Assembly (NCBI GenBank): GCA_964036045.1
Contig: OZ038392.1
Location: forward strand, 18,218,612 to 18,282,611
Direction: 5' to 3'
Length of the DNA stretch: 64,000 bases
From: Eutreptiella sp. 'Long Island Sound 2002'
Lineage: Eukaryota; Euglenozoa; Euglenophyceae; Eutreptiales; Eutreptiaceae
Shown here: positions 50,641 through 58,445 of the stretch, one piece after another
Position numbering within the stretch: the stretch's first letter is position 1
How the letters are laid out: every line of letters starts with the position of its first letter
The notes under the pieces: generated by a model
Databases searched by the model: none
The model's input: only the letters and a program-made list of their open reading frames with translations
What the model was told of the DNA's origin: nothing
Made by a program: the position numbers and the translations under genes

Positions 50641-51720
50641 ACTTACCTCTCAACCCTGAGCGGGTGTCCACAACACCGGTCGAAACAAATGGCACCGGTC
50701 GAAACCAAGACACGGCGTAATCTCGAGCGGCCGCCTTTAACACTCCCCCAGTACGTGGTATTACACAGGGAAGGCTCACACACGGGGGCTCCAGGACCCT
50801 CGGTCTAGATGCCACCCCCCCCCCATATCTAAGGGGAAGTTGGGGGGGGGGGTGCTTTCTTGGGAACCCCATGCCCTGTAGCATTGCTCTGTAAGGGGCA
50901 GTGGCCAATGTCACGAATCGCCAACAAGCCAAAACTAGATTGCCCAAAACGGAGGTGTTGGCACAGAGTTATGGAATCTGTCCATTTCCAGTCTATCTTT
51001 TTACCAATTGCATGTGTCATGGTGTAGAACACCTCATGGCTGTGCAGGAAATAAGTTCCTGACAAAAGTTTGCGGCTGCTTTGCGAATAGATATTCCTTT
51101 ATTTAAAAAAGAATTTGTGAAACAAATGCATTCGCAAACAGTGTGTAGTATTGGGTGAAGGACTGCACTATAAAGGTATGGTGGCGGGCAATTACCAAGG
51201 TGTGCGCAAAGATGCTTTTTTTAGCAGAAGTGCCATGCGCAAACCGAACACAAACACAAACAGTTTGCAAACGGCACATTGACTGTGTGTTGTTGTCAAC
51301 CGTAGCAGCTCTCGTTGCTGCCTTCTCATGCTGTGCAACGAAGTGCCATCTGCACGAGCAATTTCAAGTCCACAGCATGAATCTCCATGAGGTTGATGAA
51401 AAATAGATGTATGTAAAACAGTGGTTTTGGGTCCATACCGACCTAGTCTGCATGTGCACCTATTGATCAGGCCTGCACCAAGCAATTTTAGGTGTTCACC
51501 ACATATAGTTGCGTCTAAACCAAGGTGCTCTCCATCTGCACCATGCGATGGTTGCCACTTGTATTCACCAAGCTACTTTGCCTTTGCCCAAGTTGGTCTG
51601 GGTTCAGTAAACTATTTTGCATCCGAAGTAAATGATTTGACGTGTGCATGCCATTATTGTAAGTAACAGCACCACATCTTTTGGCATACCAGCTGTTTTG
51701 CATCTGTGCTACGTACTTTT
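50641..51720. other. Non-coding stretch with short repeats and C/G homopolymers
   Basis: CACCGGTCGAAAC occurs twice, 18 bp apart (near 50680 and 50698). A C10 run (50815-50824) and a G11 run (50842-50852) flank ATATCTAAGGGGAAGTT. The rest (50900-51720) has only short unrelated frames on both strands and no splice-linked coding pattern. No gene is called. Confidence 0.5.
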
Positions 51721-51723
51721 CTT

Positions 51724-52675
51724 GGACGGCCCTTACTGCCCAACCCATCCCTGGGGGGGGGGGGGATGCGAAACGAAACAAGGGAATGTAGTGGGAGACA
51801 GACAACAAAATGTACCCCCAAATCTGAGCCAACAGTGGTGAGGAAAAAAGAGAATGCAAAACAGGGGTAGCATTCAGCTGATTTGCAATAAAAGGGCTGG
51901 AAATCACTGAAGGAAAAATCTGTAAAACACACCATCAAATCGCCAAAAGATGCACTTTTTTCCCACTTTTGCGTAAAATTGGACAGGATCCAAGGTAGCT
52001 GCCGGCAACTGCACACAGCTTGACGGCAGCACTGCTGTGTAACCCCCCCCCCTTTGGAAGGCAGAGGCACACAAAGGGAATAACCACCGGTTATAAGCCC
52101 AAAACATGACATGAAGCGAGATTTCGCATGCCGGCTTCCCTTTCAATGATTTGCTATGGCATTGCACCGTGATGGCACAATGATGCAGGGAAGTGGCATG
52201 CTGTCTGTGTATCTGTGTGACACTGCCAATGTGGAATGATTGCATGTACAGAGAAACACTGCTGCAACTAGGCCAACTACAGTACGTGTGTTTGCACAGG
52301 CTGTTGTGCATACCGGGAACAGTATGACAGACACATACTGTGGGTACATATTGCCTACTAACGTTACATTCATGCGAAATTTCGCTTCTTTTGACGATTT
52401 TGTTTGATTCAGGGGTACAAAACAGCTGAAATCGTAAATTGAAGCGAATTTTCGCATGGTTCGTTGAAATGCTGTGATTTTGGGGTCCTGTATGCACAGG
52501 TTCATTTTCAGTTTCTGTCGGTTTACCTCAACTTCGTGTCTGAGGTGCTATTTTCGGGATCCCACAAAAATGTACATTCCCCTTTGCCAAAAGGCACCCC
52601 CATTTTGTGTACCCTACTTACCGCACTTTACCCGCCCGATTTGGGGTGCGAGCCCTTGGGCAGTAAGGGCCGTCC
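51724..52675. repeat. Segment bounded by a 20-bp perfect inverted repeat
   Basis: GGACGGCCCTTACTGCCCAA (51724-51743) and its exact reverse complement (52656-52675) bound 952 bp. The outside flanks are not identical, and I see no target-site duplication. Inside are a G13 run (51753-51765) and a C10 run (52043-52052), with frames that are short or low in content. It could be a non-autonomous transposable element or two inverted copies of a dispersed repeat. No transposase is visible. Confidence 0.45.
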
Positions 52676-52951
52676 ATGCTTTTGGCAATTTAGCATGCTA
52701 TCTATTTACAACGCAGTCCGCACGCACAGAAATATTGCAGCAATTCAAAACATTCAACAATGTAATTAAGTCAAACAAGTTAGTCAAACTTGTAATTGAG
52801 GCGTGCAGATAGGCTGGGCACACCCCCACAGCCCCACGGCTGCATACAACCACGTCCAAGGTCAGGGAATTTTGACACAAAATGTCAGAACAAGGTGGTG
52901 AGGTGTGCAAATCAAACCCCATGGAGGGTTACACGCCTGCAATGCATGCAT

Positions 52952-52974
52952 ACACACACACACACACACACACA
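52952..52974. repeat. (AC)n microsatellite
   Basis: About 11 perfect AC units, preceded by ATGCATGCAT. Confidence 0.95.
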
Positions 52975-53237
52975 TCCTCACACGGCCACCTACTCCCCCT
53001 CTCTCTCCGTTGGGTCCTTGTCGGGCATTTAAACCTGAAGAACTTTGTAACTGATGCATCCCCAACCATGCACACCGCATCCGAAATCAGGTCAATCCCT
53101 ATAAGGCAAAACATGGACAAGTCCCCCCACTTTTTGACAACCTCCCCAGGGTGGTGTATGGGGACTAGAGCTTCAGGGCCCCCCGTGGGCTCATATCAAC
53201 AAACTCGAATCCCAAGGTCTTGGCACCGGTAGAATCC

Positions 53238-53277
53238 ACGTAGCTCAGTTCAGAGCGTGTGTCTTCTTGCGAATCCG
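53238..53277 (+). other. tRNA-like Pol III A-box remnant
   Basis: TAGCTCAGTTCAGAGC (53241-53256) looks like a tRNA D-arm and A box, and CTTGCGAATCC (53267-53277) loosely resembles a B box. The spacing is too short, no anticodon stem or acceptor stem forms, and so it is not a functional tRNA. It might be the head of a tRNA-derived SINE or chance. Confidence 0.2.
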
Positions 53278-53660
53278 CTCCATGCCCCTTTATAGATGTG
53301 GGCACGAAGGAAACGTACAACAGAACGGCACAAAGCTCCATTCACAATGTGTGTTGTCAAAGACAGACAACCATGATCATCTCATGATCGCCACATAGAG
53401 GTATTGATGCCTGCCGGCAAAGCGCAAGCATGGCCGCATGGCCACCTGATGGGGATGCACCCCGGTACCCCGTAATGCGGGTGTGGCCGGGCGGAATTAC
53501 CACATCGCATTATAGATTTGTGGGGCTCCTGGTGAAGCCCCCGCAGAATAGGGGGCTTGAAGGAATGAAATTTTGTACTTGGACCGAATCGACACCAAAA
53601 GGTTAGCCACTTGAAGGGTGGGCACACACTAGCGACAACAAAACACATAGCTGCCGCAAA

Positions 53661-54180
53661 CAACATTGTAAGAGGGAGCCCAGCCCAAACTTAATGTGGT
53701 AGTGCTGTGGATGGAGCCCCTAGAGGTCGTACCCTATTTAACTCGCCTCTAGGCAACACCCAGCGAGCCGCCTCAACCGGGTCCTACGCGGATCCCCTCT
53801 CACCCCCGGGGAGGCGTGGGGGGGCTTGGGTTGGGCCGTGGGTAGGGACCCCGGACCCGGCCCATGCCAAGCCGGCCTGGTTGAGGTTGGGGGGGGGGGG
53901 TCAAAAAGTAAACTGGGTATTTTCGGAATCAGCGCGCTGAGGCCGAAAATACTGAAAATACCACTTTCAGTTTTTTGACCCCGGAAACCCCTGGGTCAAA
54001 ATTTTTTTCCTGCCGCTCGGCCCAAAGTCAAGTAACTCCCAAGAGGGCAAGGCATGGCCGGTCCCCACTATCGAACGGGAAAAACCCGGGGTGGGGCGGG
54101 GGGTCCGCGTATTGACCCTGGAGGACACCCCCCCCCCCCTGGGCATCCTGTCAGGCCGCATCAAGCAAACGCCCTAAGGC
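53661..54180. other. GC-rich non-coding segment with G12 and C12 runs
   Basis: A G12 run (53889-53900) and a C12 run (54128-54139) bracket a structured stretch (see the 53897-53982 hairpin). Frames are short and interrupted. No gene is seen. Confidence 0.5.
53897..53982. other. Nested inverted repeats containing a GGGGTCAAAAA box
   Basis: GGGGTCAAAAA (53897-53907) pairs with TTTTTTGACCCC (53971-53982). Inside it GTATTTTCGG (53917-53926) pairs with CCGAAAATAC (53943-53952), whose loop holds the palindrome CAGCGCGCTG. Overlapping the right side, ACTGAAA/TTTCAGT makes an alternative small stem. GGGGTCAAAAA and TTTTGACCCC are also the paired boxes of the 192-bp satellite. Confidence 0.7.
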
Positions 54181-54931
54181 GTGCGCTACCGCACTCAGGA
54201 ACCACCTAAGTCACCGGTGCAGCCTTTGGGAGGCAGACGCACCACTGCCCAACAAGTCTGAAGTCGCTACCCAAAGGACAACAGGCCACAGCTTGACAGC
54301 AGGACCCCACAACATGGCACCCCGCACCACAGAATGAACGTGCAACAAGCAGAGAAATCACGACAGTACCAACAAGTGCGCCAGAAACAACTAATGAACA
54401 AACCCACAAGAGGTACATCAAAATAACTGCACCATGTGCTCCTTCAGGATTGTATCGGACTTCACGACATCCAACAACTTCTTGACAGCAGCCTGGAGAT
54501 CCAGCGCCTGTACATCATGACACCTTAGAACTTTGTGCTCTTCTGCTGAGAGTCGTCCTGTCCTGCCTGCAAATCTGGAAAGTGACGTCGTCTAATAGCT
54601 AGACAGCTTGATAGCAAGATCCTCATTCCTGGCCTCTCTTGACCAACAGCTTGGCGGCTGAGGCTTGTTTGGCGAGCGAAGTAGTATAACAGCTTGGCAG
54701 CTTGACAGCATCACAGCATGACACCCTGTCCCTGCCTGCCCTGTGATTATCATAGAGTAAGAGCTTGACAGCTTGACAGCATGCCATCCAAGTTCAGCGG
54801 CACATCTCTATCATCCCAAGTAGTTGGATTATCCACATGGCCAGCTTGCAAGGTTCCGGTTTTGCATCTCCAATGTAGACTAACAGCCTGGCAGCTTGGC
54901 AGCATGACATCCATCGGTAGTCTAGCAGCCC
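54181..54931. repeat. Region with recurring AGCTTGACAGC motif
   Basis: CAGCTTGACAGC-type motifs, often doubled (CAGCTTGGCAGCTTGACAGC), occur near 54290, 54603, 54690, 54768 and 54882, frequently followed by ATGACA. Spacing is irregular (about 80-310 bp). It looks like a worn dispersed or tandem repeat. No gene is seen. Confidence 0.5.
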
Positions 54932-55525
54932 TTGCTTTCCAGGATGTCAGAGTGCAAACATGGCAATCGAATTTGCAGAACTGTCTCACCAGGAGCAAGC
55001 GAAGGCGGTGCAAGCTCAGCACATTCATCCTATTCTAGTGAAGCGGTACCCAGAACCCCATGGCTAGGTTACGGCATACAACCGGTCTCCGGTCCACTAA
55101 CCCCATGTACGGAAGGGAACACGCCCGTTGACGCTCCTTTCCGTGCCGTAAAGCCCCGCATCGGCAACCGATGCACCGCCAGCGGAGATTTGTATATCAG
55201 AACATCAGGAATCAACAGGGTTTTATTTTCATATTGTTTCCGTCAAGTTTTATGCTTCCGTTCTGATATTCACTGTTTTGACTGCTGGCGGTTGGATCGC
55301 GACTTTACCGTAACCGCCAGTTTAACTGTTTATAATGGAAATTTTAACGCAATCCGTCACGAAGGCTCCAAAGCCTTCAGGAACTGCATGGACGCTTCCG
55401 CAATTTTCACATCTTACACTCGCAACCTTAATCCGAATTTTTCAGGATGTCGAAATCGGATTTTCGACTTCGACATCCCCGCACTTGATTTGACCTCTTT
55501 CGAGTGGACCTACGTGCTTCCCTAG
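54932..55525 (+). CDS. Unrecognised 197-codon open frame, doubtful
   Basis: An open frame ends with TAG at 55523-55525. The reported start at 54932 is not an ATG-type start that can be defended, and no Kozak-like context or splice site fixes the beginning. The last ~115 residues (from about 55180) are more AT-rich than the retroelement and include short aromatic-rich strings (FDFDIPALDLTSFEW). I do not recognise a family. The same stretch is full of perfect inverted repeats, which restrict the sequence for reasons other than protein, so openness is weak evidence. It could be a fragment of a transferred gene or chance. Confidence 0.18.
   Translation: MLSRMSECKHGNRICRTVSPGASEGGASSAHSSYSSEAVPRTPWLGYGIQPVSGPLTPCTEGNTPVDAPFRAVKPRIGNRCTASGDLYIRTSGINRVLFSYCFRQVLCFRSDIHCFDCWRLDRDFTVTASLTVYNGNFNAIRHEGSKAFRNCMDASAIFTSYTRNLNPNFSGCRNRIFDFDIPALDLTSFEWTYVLP
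55194..55269. other. Inverted repeat 1 of the hairpin tract
   Basis: ATATCAGAAC (55194-55203) and GTTCTGATAT (55260-55269) are a perfect 10-bp pair, 56 bp apart. Confidence 0.8.
55285..55320. other. Inverted repeat 2 of the hairpin tract
   Basis: CTGGCGGTT (55285-55293) and AACCGCCAG (55312-55320) form a perfect 9-bp stem with an 18-nt loop. Confidence 0.85.
55361..55378. other. Inverted repeat 3 of the hairpin tract
   Basis: GAAGGCT and AGCCTTC form a 7-bp stem with a CCAA loop. Confidence 0.75.
55445..55478. other. Inverted repeat 4 of the hairpin tract
   Basis: GGATGTCGAA (55445-55454) pairs perfectly with TTCGACATCC (55469-55478). A second TTCGAC inside the loop offers an alternative pairing. 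Confidence 0.85.
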
Positions 55526-55526
55526 G

Positions 55527-55598
55527 CACGAATCAACTTTCCTTTTATCTTGCCCTCCATTTGACTCAGAGATATGGGCAAAACAAAGTTGATTCGTG
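55527..55598. other. Inverted repeat 5, right after the 197-codon frame
   Basis: CACGAATCAACTTT (55527-55540) and AAAGTTGATTCGTG (55585-55598) are a perfect 14-bp pair. Next inside, TTTT..TTGCCC and GGGCAAAAC extend the pairing with bulges, leaving a ~20-nt loop. It starts two bases after the stop codon of the open frame. A 3'-end hairpin or a small foldback element are both possible. Confidence 0.85.
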
Positions 55599-55635
55599 AG
55601 GCCACTTGTAAGGGTCATATCTCGTGCCGCTTGCG

Positions 55636-55677
55636 AGTATTGACGATAAGGAAACGTGGGATGTATTCACAATACTC
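55636..55677. other. Inverted repeat 6 of the hairpin tract
   Basis: GAGTATTG and CAATACTC form a perfect 8-bp pair with a loop of about 26 nt. Confidence 0.65.
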
Positions 55678-55838
55678 CCGACGTAATTTAGGAAGCATTA
55701 TATGCCTTGTGTTTCCACACGTGCGCGCTAGTGTAATGGATCATGGTCAAGAGGGTAGAGTTTGCGTTATAACTCATTGGCCATGATATTGCGTGCGTTA
55801 AGATAACTTTCGAGTGTAGCGCGCAAGTGTTGGTGTTG

Positions 55839-55865
55839 CATAGGAACTCTCCTTGAGTTCCTATG
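55839..55865. other. Inverted repeat 7, tight perfect hairpin
   Basis: CATAGGAACTC (55839-55849) and GAGTTCCTATG (55855-55865) form an 11-bp perfect stem with the 5-nt loop TCCTT. Confidence 0.9.
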
Positions 55866-55967
55866 AGCGATTGACACAAAGTAATGCCCTTGGAGGGGCA
55901 TGACATATCGTGGTGGGAGCTACCTTTTTGGGCAATATGTGGTATGTGCCATGTGTTGTGTTGCGTG

Positions 55968-56015
55968 CCCATTTGGCGGGTCCATTACTCCAAGCTAAGC
56001 CCGCCAATGGACCTC
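55968..56015. other. Inverted repeat 8, two overlapping pairings
   Basis: TTGGCGGGTCCATT near 55973 can pair through TTGGCGGG with CCCGCCAA, or through GGTCCATT with the overlapping AATGGACC near 56008. The two stems exclude each other. Confidence 0.6.
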
Positions 56016-56356
56016 ATATTGTGCAAGCCCCTTCTCCATACTCCCTACGATCAATTGGAAGCCTAACCTTCGTGAAGGGAAGCTTGTGTGGTGAACCCGA
56101 AGCGATGCGTTGGGAGCAAGGTGTGTATTTTGCAATTTTCCATATTTTCATGTGCCCACTTGGGAAGTAGCGCTCGTAACCTTTCAAGGCGCTCCAAGTG
56201 GAGCACATATGTGGGATCGAAGGTCATTGGTGTCAAGTCATTGTGTTTAGAAGGATTAAGTGATTGCACGATCCAAGCCGAAGATATTATAATATAATTA
56301 TGCACCTTTCAAGGCACTTTTGTGTGTGCTTGTGCCAATTTTGCCATTTTTGGCCC

Positions 56357-56414
56357 GTCATGATGTCAAGTGGCGACCGTGTATCTCAACGTTGCGCTCA
56401 ATTGACATCATGAC
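56357..56414. other. Inverted repeat 9, 13-bp perfect stem
   Basis: GTCATGATGTCAA (56357-56369) and TTGACATCATGAC (56402-56414) are exact reverse complements with a 32-nt loop. Confidence 0.9.
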
Positions 56415-56447
56415 TCAAGTATGATATGAGGGTACATACTTCGGTGC

Positions 56448-56604
56448 CCAACATATCTTGGACCCGGCGAATAACTCCTCTTGAGCTTGGCATACCGTGG
56501 CCGCCATGTTGGCGATTTGGGACCATCCCAAATCATGGGCCCACTTGGCGACCCTGCCATTCCCAAAACCGGAGGAGTTGGGCGACGCCCAAAAGATATG
56601 TTGG
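56448..56604. repeat. Foldback element with ~75-bp arms and 3-nt loop
   Basis: The centre is GATTTGGGA-CCA-TCCCAAATC (56514-56534), a 9-bp perfect stem. Farther out, after an imperfect stretch, AACTCCTC pairs with GAGGAGTT, and at the ends CCAACATATCTT (56448-56459) pairs exactly with AAGATATGTTGG (56593-56604). The pairing between these is interrupted by bulges, as in a foldback MITE or a long pre-miRNA-like hairpin. Weaker pairing may extend to about 56415 and 56640. No target-site duplication was identified. Confidence 0.75.
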
Positions 56605-56640
56605 ACACATAGGACTTGATACCAATACTATGGCACACTC

Positions 56641-57783
56641 TGGTCCGAGTCGGGCATGTGCCTCATTTGCCCTAACCATGAGTGTGCGCATTTTTGGCCA
56701 TTTTGAGCAATTTTCCACTTTTGCTGCCCGCCGTGCACTATGTTCTAACCCTCGTGCACGCCGGACGCATGGACCAATGGACCATATATGACATGGGTGT
56801 TATGGGTAATGGTCCCCATGGTCCACACACCACGTGGGCGAAGCGGAGCCACCTTCGTTAAGGCGCTAGCCCAAAGTGAGTGTGGGCAATTTTGCCATTT
56901 TGGCATTTGTGGACCCAATTGGGATCATCACCACGCCGAGTGACATGGAGATCTTTGAGAGCCAAGTGCATGGGAGTCTCTGTTGGACTCTCGATGGATT
57001 GCGTATGGAATGGCGGATCCGATCTCCAAGCCGGCGTGGAGATATACTATTGGGAGCGCACCGAATTTTGGCTCATCTCAAGCAGCCAAAATGACCCAAT
57101 TTTGGGACCCCAATTTCCCCTTTCCGTGTGGTCAATTGGCGGCCCCATTTCTCTAAGCCCATAGGGGTCCCGGACCCAAATTCAAGTTGTACACTCAGAT
57201 ATAAGTCCTAGGTCCTGCCTCCTACCCTGTGAGTCATTGGCCTTACCTTGGCCGGGCGAGCCACGCGTGGAAATGATGCCAATTTTGGTGATTTTTGGCA
57301 TCATGACCCCACTTGACGAACACGTGGTGCCCTGATGCCGGGACCTCAGAGGGAACCAGGTTGGGTGAGGGCTTCAGGGAGTTCGTACTCGAAGGGCATA
57401 GGGTCAGTTGCCTCGTCCCTACCTCTGGCGGGTCCGGACGAGAGGTCAATTTTGGGAATTTTGGAGCTAATATCAGTTTGGGCTGAAACAGCCCATTTTC
57501 AGCTACCAACTCCTGAGGGATTATGGCGGGGCCCTATCTCTGACTCAGAGGGGAGTTGGGACCTGCCGCTAAGGGAGCATAGGGGACGACTGTGGGTTGT
57601 CCTTGGAGCCACTTGGTTCCCAGGAACTCGCCTGTGGCTAGGCGGGACACCTCTCCCATTGGCAGGGTTTCAGGGTCCGGACTGAGCAGGGCATGGGTTG
57701 TGTTTGAGCCCCCGCCCCCACCAGCCACTGAGAGGGTCGGACCTGGGATTGGGACATGAGTTGGGATAGAGTGTCTATTGTTC
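56641..57783. other. Unassigned sequence between the hairpin tract and the retroelement
   Basis: The motif TTTTGG/CCATTTTGG recurs, but no clear repeat, RNA or gene is seen. Open frames such as the one around 57335-57685 lack recognisable motifs, and a different frame is open on the other strand. If the retroelement's 5' LTR is longer than guessed below, part of it may lie here. Confidence 0.35.
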
Positions 57784-58445
57784 TGTAATGCCCTTACCCC
57801 AGTCCAGTCTTAACCCCATGTGTACATATCCTGATGTGTTGCTGTACATACTTTCGTTCCCTCATTTCAGAGTGGCAAGGATTCTGAAACGCTTTGTCAC
57901 ATGACACGAGCGTATTGATGCCCTTGTGAGCGTAGTGCCTTGCCTGCCTGCTCACCTGTGCGTGTCACCGCAGCGTCCCGTGGCCGGCCCCCCACGGGAA
58001 CGCGTCAAAAGCGTTTCACCGCCGCGGGGTTACCCAGCCCTCGCGTGCCACTCGGGGCCACCCACCCCGAGCAGCGCGGCGCAGCCCGCAGCTCGCAGCG
58101 CAGCGCAGCAACTCGCAGCGCAGCGCAGCAGCTCGTAGCGCCGCCCAGCGACAGCGCCGAGTTCGTCACGGAGCCAGCAGCGCCGTCCAGAGCATCGCCC
58201 TGACCGCGCAGCAACCGTGAAAGAGGTGCACAGACCAGGACTCCTGCATCAGCCCCATCGGCCGACCCGGAGTCCCATCGGCCGACCAGCAAGGCCGCGT
58301 CAACCACCTCCACAACCACCGGCTGACCAGCACCAGCCGCACTTCCAATCCAGTGCTGCAGCACCCTCCTCAACAACCACAACCAGTTCGTTGAGTTGAA
58401 CGAGTGCACATCAAGGACCTCAAGACCAACTACGCCTCCGCTGCC
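57784..58445 (+). promoter_or_regulatory. Putative LTR/leader region of the retroelement
   Basis: A possible LTR start is TGTAATGCCC at 57784, since many Ty3/Gypsy LTRs begin with TG. The following AT-richer stretch changes at about 57900 to a GC-rich leader that continues into the gag frame. I could not locate a convincing LTR end (CA) with a primer-binding site, and the 3' LTR lies outside the window, so the boundaries are a guess. The leader has no long frame in phase with gag; an in-frame TGA at 58392-58394 closes it. Confidence 0.25.
58084..58140. repeat. Short 20-bp tandem repeat in the leader
   Basis: About 2.5 copies of a CTCGCAGCGCAGCGCAGCA-type unit. A separate direct repeat, CCCATCGGCCGACC, lies at about 58254 and 58275. 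Confidence 0.75.

Larger units (their letters stand above)
52676..53660. other. Unassigned non-coding sequence
   Basis: Apart from an AC microsatellite and a tRNA-like box (listed separately), I see no gene or repeat. Frames are short, overlap on both strands and lack codon bias. Confidence 0.4.

Noticed and set aside
53238-53310. tRNA gene
   Set aside because: A D-arm-like string is present, but no anticodon stem, T-arm or acceptor pairing forms.
57784-58445. Firm LTR boundaries and primer-binding site
   Set aside because: TGTAATG is only a plausible start. I found no convincing CA end followed by a tRNA-complementary TGG segment, and the 3' LTR is not in the window.
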